NCBI RefSeq assembly: GCF_035609205.1
Contig: NZ_CP141184.1
Coordinates: forward strand, 3,438,501-3,502,500
Direction: 5' to 3'
Length of the DNA: 64,000 nucleotides
Source of the DNA: Hymenobacter sp. GOD-10R
GTDB taxonomy: Bacteria > Bacteroidota > Bacteroidia > Cytophagales > Hymenobacteraceae
The notes under the pieces are model-generated. The model searched no databases. It was not told where the DNA came from and saw nothing but the letters and a program-made list of their open reading frames with translations. The position numbers and the translations under genes are program-made. Shown here piece after piece: positions 19,201 to 27,261 of the stretch; the stretch's first letter is position 1, and each line of letters opens with the position of its first letter.

Positions 19201-19445
19201 TCGGCGTTGGTTGCCGTGCCGACAGTGGTGTTTTTCACCACCACGTTCACGCCCGGCAGCGCCTCCCCTTTCTCATCGACGACTCGGCCGGTGATGGGGG
19301 TGCCCGTTTGGGGCGTTACTTGTTGCCAGAGCGGGGCGGCTTGGGTCGTAAGTGGGCTAGCTTGGCTTACCCCTAGCCCCGAAATCAGCACAGTAGCCCA
19401 GCGAGCAGACGGACTACAGCTGCCTAAAAAGGGTAGAATTCTCAT
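16275..19445 (-). CDS. SusC/RagA-family TonB-linked outer-membrane transporter
   Basis: 1056 residues. An N-terminal carboxypeptidase-regulatory-like domain (ITGRVVDEKGEALPGVNVVV) precedes a TonB box/plug region (LNEVVVVGYGTQ; VRGTGS; LYVVDG; LKDAASASIYG) and a 22-strand barrel ending YNLGINIGF. It forms the TonB-powered channel partner of the SusD lipoprotein 21 bases downstream. There is no N-terminal FecR-interacting extension, so ECF-sigma coupling is unlikely. The upstream 449-base gap shows no recognisable promoter consensus. Confidence 0.96.
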   Translation of the reverse strand: MRILPFLGSCSPSARWATVLISGLGVSQASPLTTQAAPLWQQVTPQTGTPITGRVVDEKGEALPGVNVVVKNTTVGTATNADGQYSLNVPAGATLVFSFIGYSAQELAVNGRSTLDVQFASPQARSLNEVVVVGYGTQSKLEVTGAIASVKGAELVNQASQNPVSSLQGKVAGVQITNAGVPGTAPQIRVRGTGSLAGVSPLYVVDGTLLPAGSDLAFLNQDDIASVEVLKDAASASIYGIQAANGVVLVTTKRGQAGKTRVNYNGFGGVQTVTNRIKMANAQQYAELLNEKYALTGIDPSNNLATNLPSTDWLKEVTRTAATQNHQLSLSGGSEKASYTFSGSYLRQEGVLQKNDFERITARLQTDFALNDHIKVGYSASFANLDAHDAPGLASSIFPSYSGLGGAATGTSSNFALGGSNVFAQAYVAPPVLPVFQANGRYGDPGLIGSGLGNFGNPRGTLDYFVQRSQGQTLVSNAFASFNFLQYLTLRTSVGVSYTAAKFYNYQKADSLTTFQVYRGNTLRKGTSQGNQLQWENTLTFDRTFGTGHHLTALLGTTALRNRTEQIIGAVNGVQAGSSDSYYFNLGTVGTATLANPVDLYTIFSLFARVNYAYKERYLLTASFRRDGASKYTGSDRYGNFPSVGLGWVVSEEDFLKESSVFNFLKLRASYGLLGNSQVPNNIAVSVVDFYPTYAGFFGIPSTPITGANISTLAAGRVRWEKVREADAGLEMGFINNQLSVELDYYNRRTIDAVFPVPILSGPGYANSIGYLDNNATFQNQGVEAAVRWNSASTGDFSYSVGLVGAYNQNKVIATASGAPLFSGALPLGDYRTTISQIGAPIGAFYGYKADGVFQNAQQVAESPQSSTAKPGDLRYRDQNGDGLLDARDYVVLGNPNPRFTYGLNTNFRYKAFDLQLDVQGVGGVELFNALRLLRVGNENYTQDFYKNRWRGAGTSNSYPSADLSGRNLDPSSYYVEKGDYIRLRNVQLGFNFPKSLVSTLRLQTLRVYANAQNPLTLTKYKGFTPEVGGTPTYAGLDQNVYPLAATYNLGINIGF

Positions 19446-19894
19446 ATCATATAGAACAGTTGAAAAAAGAATACCAGTAAAGCTGCGGACAAGCTCAACT
19501 ATAACGCAGTTACTAAGAGATTTGCGAGATAAGAAGTGGCAGCAGCAAGCTGGTCTTTCGATTTGCTTGCTACGTCATCCGACAGGTAATTGCTAACTAC
19601 CTTAGATTCTGTCTTGTTTTGAAAACCACCCTATGAAAAGCAAAAAAATTTAGCAGTATTCTTCTATATTGTCAGAAGGACTCAACTATTCCACGCTTCA
19701 CTCTACCAGCAACAGGACGTAGCGTTATTCTACCAGTCCATACCATTGCCTTTGTGCGGATCATGTGCTGCGACAACTTTTGGGAGGCCTACTAATACAA
19801 AGCACCGCCTGCTTCGAGCTCAGGTCGGCCAGCAAATGAAGCCGTAACCCAGTCGTTGGACCGGGCGTACGGCATCGTAAGCTACCTAGCCCAG
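19446..19894. other. Intergenic region between SusC and HD hydrolase genes
   Basis: No credible ORF. The SusC-proximal part is AT-rich (19610-19690) and probably holds the SusC promoter on the - strand, but no clean TAnnTTTG match was found. The HD gene ends at 19895 with no strong terminator hairpin. Confidence 0.3.
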
Positions 19895-20545
19895 CTACTC
19901 ACTCCACGGAGAGTTGAGCACAAGCTCACAGAAATTGGGGCTCTTGTAACCGGGGATAAAGCGCTCGGCCACATCGGCTTTGATGTTGCCAAAGGTGGTT
20001 TCCGGCTTGTGCGCAAAGCCCCCGAAGAAAGTTTGCAGAATGTTGTCCTTGAAGCCCGTGCGCGGGAAAGCCGCCAGCACTTGCTCGCGCTGCTCGGTTG
20101 AGAGATGCTCGTAGCCGTCGCCCATCACGTCGAGGCCGACGCCCGAGTACAACAATGCCACTTCGGGCTCCTTCCACTCGGCTATGCCAATGGTGGTATG
20201 CAGGGCAATGGCATCCCAGACGACTTGCGCGTCGTGGGCCGGAATGCCGTGCGACTGCAGGAAGCGGCGGGCCGCATCGGCCCCGTCTACCTCAAAGCGC
20301 TTGTGCTTGCTGCAGTAGTGCTTCGTCAGACCTAGGTCGTGAAAAACAGCACTGATGTAGAGCAGCTCTGGGTCGAACTTCACCTTGGCCCGCTCGCCGT
20401 TTAGCACGCCATACACATACACGCGCAAGGAGTGATTGTAGAGGAACTGCGTGCCGTGCTCCAGGAGCAATTCCGTAGCCTGCTGGGCCAGGGTAGAATC
20501 AGGCAGGCGCACGCCGGCCACCTGCTTTAAAAGGGTTTGTGCCAT
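19895..20545 (-). CDS. HD-domain hydrolase, cyanamide-hydratase-like
   Basis: 216 residues. The HD motifs are clear: the first His in YNHSLRVYVYG, the HD doublet in VFHDLGL and a later His in ALHTTIG. The order resembles cyanamide-hydratase-like HD proteins, small metal-dependent enzymes often annotated HD domain-containing protein. The substrate cannot be assigned. It lies 127 bases downstream of a GlxA-type regulator on the same strand and probably shares a transcript. A near-consensus CAAGGGTA (reverse of TACCCTTG) at about 20565-20572 could be a promoter of its own. Confidence 0.8.
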   Translation of the reverse strand: MAQTLLKQVAGVRLPDSTLAQQATELLLEHGTQFLYNHSLRVYVYGVLNGERAKVKFDPELLYISAVFHDLGLTKHYCSKHKRFEVDGADAARRFLQSHGIPAHDAQVVWDAIALHTTIGIAEWKEPEVALLYSGVGLDVMGDGYEHLSTEQREQVLAAFPRTGFKDNILQTFFGGFAHKPETTFGNIKADVAERFIPGYKSPNFCELVLNSPWSE

Positions 20546-20672
20546 GTGGTTAAGAAGTAAAACAAGGGTAAAATGAAAGGCAAGAGAGTACCTACTTGCC
20601 CCGAGTGAGGGCTAGGTGACAGGCAGTTAGCTGCGCGCGAATGAAGGGTTTAAGCAGCCCCTAGGCCGACCT

Positions 20673-21593
20673 CTAAGCCGGGCGGGCCAGCAGACGCTGG
20701 AGCTGACGGGGGTCACGGAAGCCGCAGCGCTCGGCAATGGCCTGCCGCGTCAGGCTGGAGGTAGCCACGAGCGTGCGGGCAGCCTCAGTCCGTATTTTGG
20801 TCGAAAACTCGTTGATGCTCACGCCGGCGTGCTGGCGGAACAGGCGCGTGAGGTTCCGAGGGCTGCTGTGCGCCACCTCCGCCAGAACTTCCAGGGTGGG
20901 ATTTTCGGCCAAGTGGTTGAGCAAGTAGTCTTGGGCCCGGTGCACGCCCGGGTGCAGATGATTACGGTGGTCGAGGTACACGCTCACCTGCCCGTGCACC
21001 CCATTTCGGCGGTAGTAGAGCACCAAGCGGCGGCTAACCTTGTAGGTTAACAAGGCCCCAAAACGCTCTTCCAGCAGCGCCAGCGCTAAGTCGATGCCTG
21101 CCGCAATGCCCGCGCTGGTATACACGCCCCGGTCGTGCACATACAGCCGATCGGTAAGCACCCAGCTGTCGGGATACGTCTGTTGCAGGGCGCCTACGTG
21201 CTGCCAGTGGGTGGTGCAGGTTCGCCCTGAGAGCAAGCCAGCGGCCCCCAGCAGAAAGGCACCAGTGCACACCGAGCACAGGGCGACCCCGCGCTCGGGT
21301 AGCGCCCGCAGCCAGTCGTAAAAGTCCTGGTGTTCGGCGCTGGCTAGCGCGGGCAATGCATCATCGGCAATGCCAGGAATAATGACTAGGTCGCCGGCTT
21401 GGGGCCTTACGCTGCTGTAGTGAGATACTGCGGCAAAAGCTAGCCCAGCCGAACTACGAGCCGTGGGCTGGTACTGCACGTAAGCTAGCTGCAAGTCAGC
21501 TCCCTGAGCACGAGCTTCTTCAAAGACCTGCACGGGGCCGGCCAAATCCAACAAGGTGCACTGGTCCGGGACAACGAAGAGGATAGTGGGCAT
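20673..21593 (-). CDS. GlxA-type regulator (DJ-1/PfpI domain plus AraC HTH)
   Basis: 306 residues. The N-terminal half is a DJ-1/PfpI amidotransferase-like domain (ILFVVPDQCTLLDLAGPVQVFEEA) with the Cys nucleophile elbow CSVCTGAFLLGAAGLLSG and the following TTHW. The C-terminal third is an AraC double helix-turn-helix (LAEVAHSSPRNLTRLFRQHAG...QAIAERCGFRDPRQL). This is the GlxA/FtrA architecture. Some stand-alone homologues of the first domain are isonitrile hydratases, so ligand chemistry on a small nitrogen compound is possible. The HD protein immediately downstream is the likely partner or target. Confidence 0.9.
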   Translation of the reverse strand: MPTILFVVPDQCTLLDLAGPVQVFEEARAQGADLQLAYVQYQPTARSSAGLAFAAVSHYSSVRPQAGDLVIIPGIADDALPALASAEHQDFYDWLRALPERGVALCSVCTGAFLLGAAGLLSGRTCTTHWQHVGALQQTYPDSWVLTDRLYVHDRGVYTSAGIAAGIDLALALLEERFGALLTYKVSRRLVLYYRRNGVHGQVSVYLDHRNHLHPGVHRAQDYLLNHLAENPTLEVLAEVAHSSPRNLTRLFRQHAGVSINEFSTKIRTEAARTLVATSSLTRQAIAERCGFRDPRQLQRLLARPA

Positions 21594-21850
21594 ACGCAGC
21601 GATTAGGTTCACAAAGATCCCCTGCTCAGCGAACGTAGCCTAGGCCATAGTTCGGACATTTTAGGCCAAGTGTCCTTAGATCAGCGGGAGCACCATGCGA
21701 GGATGGAACTGTGGGCTCAGTCACGGAATACTAAGTGAGTTCCAAGCTAGCTGATCCGTAAGCGAGCCGATTTGCGACAAAATAATAACCTGCTTACCAG
21801 CAGTTAGCACCGCTTTCCCCGCAGAGACTACCCTTCAGATTAAAAGAAAA
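21594..21850. other. Intergenic region between divergent transcripts
   Basis: Separates the GlxA regulator (-) from the SAM-riboswitch transcript (+). No ORF, terminator or strong repeat recognised. An A-rich stretch at 21775-21855 leads into the promoter at 21851-21883. Confidence 0.3.
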
Positions 21851-21883
21851 TTTGCGTTTCTAAAAAACGCCCTATTACCTTTG
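21851..21883 (+). promoter_or_regulatory. Bacteroidota-type promoter for the SAM-riboswitch transcript
   Basis: TTTG at 21851-21854 and TACCTTTG at 21876-21883 match the Bacteroidota -33 (TTTG) and -7 (TAnnTTTG) elements with 21 bases between them. An A-rich block lies just upstream. The start point is expected around 21890, about 15-20 bases before the riboswitch P1 helix. It is the best promoter match in the window. Confidence 0.8.
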
Positions 21884-21904
21884 ACCCAATCAATGCCTTC
21901 AACC

Positions 21905-22016
21905 TGAAGGCTGGTTTTTATACAGAGGCGTGGAGAGACAGGCTCGACGATACGCCGACAACCCCCAGAGTGTCTGGAACGGTGCCAAATCCTGATCATA
22001 TAAAAACAACACAGCC
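21905..22016 (+). ncRNA. SAM-I (S-box) riboswitch aptamer
   Basis: The SAM-I core can be read directly: AGAGGCGTGGAGAGACAGGC, then GATACGCCGACAACC, then GGTGCCAAATCC. P1 pairs GTTTTTATA (21914-21922) with TATAAAAAC (21999-22007), extended by GGCTG (21909-21913) with CAGCC (22012-22016). P2 is GGCGT/ACGCC (21927-21931, 21952-21956). P3 is CCAGA/TCTGG (21965-21969, 21973-21977). No terminator with a T run follows P1. P1 ends on the base before the GTG of a small ORF, so control of translation initiation is the simplest reading. SAM-I switches normally turn off methionine or cysteine synthesis or uptake genes when SAM is plentiful. Confidence 0.88.
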
Positions 22017-22133
22017 GTGAAACGCTTCCTGAGCTCCCCCGCCGCTACCGCCCCTCTTCATGCCGTACAGCATGGATGTTGTGGCATGCCGTGCACTTTC
22101 GTCTGTATGCAGGCGATGGGTATGAGCTACTAA
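22017..22133 (+). CDS. Cys/Met-rich micro-ORF directly under the SAM riboswitch
   Basis: 38 codons, GTG start, TAA stop. The GTG follows the last base of riboswitch helix P1. The peptide begins (M)KRFLSSPAATAPLHAVQ; the second half holds all four cysteines (CC, C, C) and four methionines, as in CCGMPCTFVCMQAMGMSY. Eight of 38 residues contain sulfur, not counting the start. No signal peptide or membrane helix is seen. I know no family for it. It could be a translated leader peptide monitoring Met/Cys charging, a regulated small protein, or chance. Its position against P1 and its composition are the main support; conservation has not been tested. Confidence 0.55.
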   Translation: MKRFLSSPAATAPLHAVQHGCCGMPCTFVCMQAMGMSY

Positions 22134-22544
22134 GGACCGGGCACCCCCTATTTCCCTTCTTGTTTGCTCGCGTTGTAGCGGGACCTAGCACCTCCCCCTG
22201 CAACACCACCAGGCAGCTTTTGCCGCTTGCCCAGCCGCGACCGTTCCGGACGGTCGTTCTGGCACCATCGGCACTTAGCTAGCCTTATCCTCTTCGTAAA
22301 ATACTATTCTGTTGTCTTTTTGGCCAGCACAGCTCGACTATGCCCAAGTTGAGGCAGTGGCCGCGTACCTGCTTGTTCTGCTCAACACCTAGCTCACGCT
22401 GCCAAATGGCGGCGCCAACGAAGCACTTAGGCAGTACCTGAAGGCTTAAAAACGAGCTACTACAGCAGCAAGGCTCAGCCTAAAAGGCCCCAGAAGCAGG
22501 AGCTACCCAAGCATGCTCCTGCTCATCCTTACCCTCCTTTTCAG
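22134..22544. other. Intergenic region between micro-ORF and SusC, possible gene remnant
   Basis: 411 bases. A hairpin CGACCGT/ACGGTCG at about 22239-22257 lacks a T run. From about 22305 one frame reads ILLSFWPAQLDYAQVEAVAAYL..., hits a TAG near 22390, then continues LTLPNGGANEALRQYLKA to a TAA near 22449; this looks like a decayed coding fragment. A perfect 9-bp inverted repeat AGCAGGAGC/GCTCCTGCT (22495-22503, 22514-22522) stands just before the SusC start and could be an attenuator or the end of the upstream transcript. No promoter consensus for SusC was found here. Confidence 0.3.
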
Positions 22545-25500
22545 ATGAAACTCTCTACTCTTTTGGCAGCGCCAGTCGCTGTCGTGAGTCTAGCCAGCGC
22601 GAGTTACGCCCAGTCCGTAGACGCGCAAACGGTGACCGGTACCATTACCGATGCCACCGACCGCAGCCCTTTGCCCGGCGTAACGGTGGTGGTGCGCGGC
22701 ACGACCACGGGCGCCTCCACCGACGGAAACGGCCGCTTCTCCCTTACGCTACCTGCCGGCAACAACACACTCTTAATCAGTGCGGTGGGCTACCAAAGCC
22801 AAGCTATCAACGTCACTTCCGGTTCGGTGAGCGTGGCCCTGAAATCGGCGGTAAGGGAGCTCAACGAAGTAGTGGTGACTGGCTACAGTGAGCAAAACCG
22901 TAAAACCCTGACCAGCGCCATCAGCTCGGTGAAGGGTGATGAACTGAAGGACATTCCGGCGGCTAGCCCCGACCAGTTGCTGCAAGGCAAAGCGCCCGGC
23001 GTGCAGGTATCGGCCAACTCGGGCGTGCCGGGCGGCGGTATCTTCATCCGCATTCGGGGCAGCAACTCCGTGAATGCCAGCAACGACCCGCTGTACGTGG
23101 TAGATGGCGTGTTCATTAACAACACGAATCTTATTGCCACCGGCCTAGGTAACCAGGTGTCCTCTAACCCGTTGGCCGACCTGAACCCCCAGGATATTGA
23201 GAACATCGAAATCCTAAAAGATGCCAACGCTACCGCCATTTACGGCTCCCGCGGGGCTAATGGCGTGGTGCTCATCACTACCAAGCGCGGCAAGGCCGGC
23301 GACAAAACGCGCATTACCTTCAACACCTACCAGGCCGTATCGAAGGCGCCGAAGCAGTACGACTTGGTGAGCGGTCCGGAGCTAGCCACTTTGGAGAACG
23401 AGCGTTTCCTTAACGACGGCGGTAATCCGGCCCAAGTGCCCTATCGTCCGGTAGCTAACGGCGGGCGCGGCCTGCCGGAAGAACAAACTACCTATGACCG
23501 GCTTTCGGACGTGTTTCGCACGGCTCGGACCCAGAGCTACGAGCTGTCAGCGGCCGGGGGCTCGGCCAAAACGCAGTTCTACATCGGCGGCGGCTATTTC
23601 AAGCAGGAATCCATTGCTAGACCCAGCAACTTCGACCGGTTCAGCCTGCGCGTGAACCTCGATAACTCCGTGAACGACAAGCTGCGCATCGGCACGAGCA
23701 CGGCCCTGAGCCGCACGCACCGCAACGTGAGCAGCAACGACAACAACCCGGTGGGCGTCATCAACTCGGCCCTATTCACGCGGTCCAACCTGCCCAAGCT
23801 GAATCCCGACGGCTCTTTTGCCAAGTACGGCTCCTTCGATAACGCCCAGGCCCTCATCAATAACCTGAACAACGACGCCGTGGGCTCGCGCGTCATCTCG
23901 AACGTGTACGGCGAGTACCACTTGCTCAAGAATCTGACCTTGCGCAGCAGTTGGAGCATCGACTTCAACGACATGTACGAGAACAACTTCAACAACACGT
24001 TGATCTTGGCCGGGCAGCCCCGCGGCACGGCCAACTCCTACCTCTCCCGCGACATCACCCTGCTCAACGAGCAAACCCTGAACTACCACCTCGACTTCGG
24101 TGACCATTCGGTGCAGGCTTTGGTCGGCAACACGATTCAGAAGAATAGCTTCCAGCGCACCAGCCTGGCGGGGCAGCAATTCCCCAGCAACGACCTGACA
24201 ACCATTGCCTCGGCGGCCACGCAAACCGGGTCGTCGTCACGCTCACAGGCCGGGCTGGTGTCGTACTTCGGCAAGGCCACCTACAGCTTTAAGCAGCGCT
24301 ACACCGCCGACGTGAGCGTGCGCGCCGATGCCTCTTCGCGCTTTGGGCAGGACAATCGCTGGGGCTACTTCCCGGCCGTGGGCCTAGGTTGGCGCTTGGG
24401 GGAAGAAAGCTTTGTGCGCGACCTCAACGTTTTCCAAGAACTGAAGCTGCGCGCCAGCGTGGGCAAAACCGGTAACCAAGCCGGTATCAGCGACTTTGCG
24501 GCCCTCGGTTTGGTGCAGGGCGGCGCCAACTACCTCGACTTGCCCGGCACCGCGCCCTTGCAGCTCGCCAATCCCAACCTGAGTTGGGAAAGCACCCGGC
24601 AGTGGAACGTGGGCCTGGATGCGGCCGTGCTGCAAAACCGCCTCGTGCTGGAGCTAAACTATTATGATAAGTACACCTCGGGCCTGCTGCTGAACGTGCC
24701 GGTGCCGCGCAAAACAGGCTTTGCTTCGGTGGTAGAAAACTACGGTGCCGTTAGTAACAAGGGCATTGAAGTGCAGCTCACAGCCAACTGGCTGCCCAAG
24801 TCGGCGGTGCAGTGGAGCACGACGTTCAACGTGGCCCGCAACGTGAACAAGATCGAAAAGCTAGCTTCCCCGATTACCTCGGGTTCCCGCGACATTTTTC
24901 GGCTGGAGGAAGGCGCTCCGCTGTACTCCTTCTGGCTCTACCACCAAACCGGTGTGAACCGCGAAAACGGTGATGCGCAGTACGAAGACGTGAACGGCGA
25001 CGGCCAAATCTCAGTGGCCGACCGCAAGCTGGTGGGCAATGCTTGGCCCAAGTACTTCGGTGGCCTGACCAACTCCGTGACCTACAAGGGCTTTGACTTC
25101 AACTTCCTGCTGAACTTCGAGCAAGGGGCGAAAATTATGAACATGAACCGCTTCTTCCTCGTGCACGGCGGTACCCAGAGCAACATCGGCTACCTGCGCG
25201 AGCAGCTCGACCGCTGGCAGAAGCCCGGCGACGTGACGGACATTCCGCGCCTGACCACCGTGGCGACCAGCAACAACTACGGCGGCGTGGTGCAAAACCT
25301 GAGCGACCGGTACCTGGAAGATGGCTCGTTTCTGCGCCTGCGCACCCTTACTCTAGGGTACACGCTGCCGAAGGAAACCATTGCTAAGGCCCACCTGAAC
25401 TCGCTGCGTGTGTACGTGCAGGCCGCTAACCTCTTCACCATCACGCCTTATTCGGGCCTCGACCCGGAGGTGAATTCGCAGAGCGGCGTGAGCAATACCA

Positions 25501-25568
25501 AAAACATCGACTGGGCCACGGTGCCTCAGCCTCGCACCTTTCAGCTAGGCGTCACGGTCGGCCTGTAA
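22545..25568 (+). CDS. SusC/RagA-family TonB-linked outer-membrane transporter
   Basis: 1007 residues with a signal peptide (cleavage near SYAQS), carboxypeptidase-regulatory-like domain (VTGTITDATDRSPLPGVTVVV), plug (LNEVVVTGYSEQ; IRIRGSNSV; LYVVDGVFI; LKDANATAIYG) and barrel ending FQLGVTVGL. It pairs with the SusD lipoprotein at 25744 and is followed by an M14 carboxypeptidase, pointing to peptide- or amino-acid-containing ligands rather than a glycan. The nearest clear promoter upstream is that of the SAM riboswitch, about 660 bases away. Confidence 0.96.
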   Translation: MKLSTLLAAPVAVVSLASASYAQSVDAQTVTGTITDATDRSPLPGVTVVVRGTTTGASTDGNGRFSLTLPAGNNTLLISAVGYQSQAINVTSGSVSVALKSAVRELNEVVVTGYSEQNRKTLTSAISSVKGDELKDIPAASPDQLLQGKAPGVQVSANSGVPGGGIFIRIRGSNSVNASNDPLYVVDGVFINNTNLIATGLGNQVSSNPLADLNPQDIENIEILKDANATAIYGSRGANGVVLITTKRGKAGDKTRITFNTYQAVSKAPKQYDLVSGPELATLENERFLNDGGNPAQVPYRPVANGGRGLPEEQTTYDRLSDVFRTARTQSYELSAAGGSAKTQFYIGGGYFKQESIARPSNFDRFSLRVNLDNSVNDKLRIGTSTALSRTHRNVSSNDNNPVGVINSALFTRSNLPKLNPDGSFAKYGSFDNAQALINNLNNDAVGSRVISNVYGEYHLLKNLTLRSSWSIDFNDMYENNFNNTLILAGQPRGTANSYLSRDITLLNEQTLNYHLDFGDHSVQALVGNTIQKNSFQRTSLAGQQFPSNDLTTIASAATQTGSSSRSQAGLVSYFGKATYSFKQRYTADVSVRADASSRFGQDNRWGYFPAVGLGWRLGEESFVRDLNVFQELKLRASVGKTGNQAGISDFAALGLVQGGANYLDLPGTAPLQLANPNLSWESTRQWNVGLDAAVLQNRLVLELNYYDKYTSGLLLNVPVPRKTGFASVVENYGAVSNKGIEVQLTANWLPKSAVQWSTTFNVARNVNKIEKLASPITSGSRDIFRLEEGAPLYSFWLYHQTGVNRENGDAQYEDVNGDGQISVADRKLVGNAWPKYFGGLTNSVTYKGFDFNFLLNFEQGAKIMNMNRFFLVHGGTQSNIGYLREQLDRWQKPGDVTDIPRLTTVATSNNYGGVVQNLSDRYLEDGSFLRLRTLTLGYTLPKETIAKAHLNSLRVYVQAANLFTITPYSGLDPEVNSQSGVSNTKNIDWATVPQPRTFQLGVTVGL

Positions 25569-25635
25569 ACCCTTCAAAGTAAGCTTGATACCTAGGTTAA
25601 CTGAATCATGCTCTACCGATTGCGGGCGTTGGTTC

Positions 25636-25670
25636 CCGCAGAGGACGCAGAGGGTTCCGCAGAGGACGCA
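25636..25670. repeat. Short direct repeat between SusC and SusD
   Basis: The 14-base string CCGCAGAGGACGCA occurs at 25636-25649 and again at 25657-25670, a 21-base period, in the 175-base gap between the two genes. Role unknown. Confidence 0.7.
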
Positions 25671-25743
25671 ATGTTCTGAGCCCCTGTAGACGAACCCGGA
25701 TTGGCAGTTCACCTGAATACCAAGCACTAAGCACTACTTCCAG

Positions 25744-27102
25744 ATGAAGCACTCACTATACCGTCTCTTTTTTGCGTTCCAGACCGCGGCCGTCTCGCTG
25801 AGCCTTTCGGCCTGCAACGACAAGCTGCTGGAGCCTACGCCCGCCCAACAGCTCCCCAGCGACAAGGCCATCACCGACGCTGGCAGCGCCCGCTCGGCTA
25901 CCATCGGGGTCTACGACCGGGTGCAGGCCTACTACCAGCTTAACTGGCCCGTGCTAGGTTTCCTGCCCGGCGAAGATGTACGCTTCAACGGCACGCTAAA
26001 CCAGTTTCTACAAATTGACCAGAACCAGCTCAGCGCTGATAACGTGCTGATTACGGAAGCTTGGACGCAGATGTACCAGGCCGTGAACGGCGCCAACAAT
26101 GTTATTGCGGCCGTGCCCGGCGTGAACGACCCGCTGCTACCCGCCGCCGAGAAAGACCAACTGCTGGGCGAGGCGTACTTTCTGCGGGCTTTGGTGTACT
26201 TCGACCTAGGTCGGGGCTGGGGTGGGGTGCCGTTGGTGCTCACGCCCACCCGCACCAAAGAAAACGGCCAGGGCATCCGGCGCAGCTCCATCGCCGAAAC
26301 CTACGCCCAGGTGCTTACCGACCTAACCCAGGCCGAAGCGCTGCTACCCGACGCTGCCACCCGCAACCGGGCCGTAAAAGCCTCAGCTCGCGCCTTGCGT
26401 GCCCGCCTACATCTCTACCAAAAGCAATGGACTGACGCCGAGACGTATGCTACCCAAGTTATTAGCAGCAACAACTACCGCCTAGTAACGCCCTACCGCT
26501 CGTTCTCGACGGCGCCGTTCCTGAGCCAAGAGTCCGCGTTTGAGCTAACCTTCAGCAACTCCGACGCGAATACTATGTGGAACAACTGGTTCCCGAGCGC
26601 CCTCGGTGGTCAGTTCAACTTCCAGCCGGTACCCGCCGCCATTGCCCTGCTGAATGACCCGAATGTGGGCGGCAGCCGCTCGGCGCTATTAGCCACTACC
26701 ACCATTGCCGGCGCCAACGTGACCTACGGCAACCTCTATAGCCGCTCGGCCCAGCGCGACGATCCTAGCTATGTGCTGCGCCTTGCCGAGCAATACCTCA
26801 TCCGGGCCGAAGCCCGCGCCCGCCAAGGCAAACTTACCCAAGCCCTGGCCGACCTAAATGCGGTGCGCGCCCGCGCCGGCGTGCCCGCCAGCACCGCCGC
26901 CACGGCCGAGCAGCTCTTGTTAGCCATTGAGAATGAGCGGCGCGTGGAATTTGCCTTCGAGTCAGACCGCTGGTTTGACCTTGTGCGCACTGGGCGCGCC
27001 GGCACGGTACTCGGCGTCACGGACCAGCGCCGCTGGGTGTTCCCCATCCCCTTCAACGACCTCGTGGCCGACCCGGATCTGGAGCAGAACCCAGGGTATT
27101 AA
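25744..27102 (+). CDS. SusD/RagB-family outer-membrane lipoprotein
   Basis: 452 residues with a lipoprotein signal (Cys24 after SLSA). SusD features include the N-terminal CNDKLLEPTPAQQ, LGEAYFLRALVYFDLGRGWGGVPLV, AEQYLIRAEARARQGK and the C-terminal ERRVEFAFESDRWFDLVRTG. It binds ligand together with the SusC channel 175 bases upstream. The following M14 metallocarboxypeptidase suggests peptide uptake. Confidence 0.95.
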   Translation: MKHSLYRLFFAFQTAAVSLSLSACNDKLLEPTPAQQLPSDKAITDAGSARSATIGVYDRVQAYYQLNWPVLGFLPGEDVRFNGTLNQFLQIDQNQLSADNVLITEAWTQMYQAVNGANNVIAAVPGVNDPLLPAAEKDQLLGEAYFLRALVYFDLGRGWGGVPLVLTPTRTKENGQGIRRSSIAETYAQVLTDLTQAEALLPDAATRNRAVKASARALRARLHLYQKQWTDAETYATQVISSNNYRLVTPYRSFSTAPFLSQESAFELTFSNSDANTMWNNWFPSALGGQFNFQPVPAAIALLNDPNVGGSRSALLATTTIAGANVTYGNLYSRSAQRDDPSYVLRLAEQYLIRAEARARQGKLTQALADLNAVRARAGVPASTAATAEQLLLAIENERRVEFAFESDRWFDLVRTGRAGTVLGVTDQRRWVFPIPFNDLVADPDLEQNPGY

Positions 27103-27131
27103 GGGCTCATTTAAACAAGCTACAAAAGAAC

Positions 27132-27217
27132 GTCATGCTGAGCTTGTCGAAGCATCTCTACCGCCAAAGTAGATGATTACCACTGCGGTAGAGATGCTTC
27201 GACAAGCTCAGCATGAC
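27132..27217. repeat. 33-bp perfect inverted repeat (intergenic hairpin)
   Basis: Arms 27132-27164 and 27185-27217 are exact reverse complements (GTCATGCTGAGC...TCTACCGC) around a 20-base loop, between SusD and the M14 peptidase. The arm shares its skeleton with repeats at 39985 and 45946 and its inner sequence with the one at 44349. It probably shapes mRNA ends or stability; there is no transposase. Confidence 0.95.
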
Positions 27218-27261
27218 AGATACCATTGCACCATCAACCTCGCCTTCCAGTTTCTACTTCC

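Noticed and set aside
22076..22282. A 68-codon open frame starting ATG-TTG-TGG after the SAM riboswitch
   Set aside because: It overlaps the Cys/Met-rich micro-ORF in another frame, begins inside it and has no domain-like composition.
26927..27172. An 81-codon frame running from the end of SusD into the intergenic hairpin
   Set aside because: Overlaps the SusD coding end in another frame; its last residues only translate the hairpin arm.
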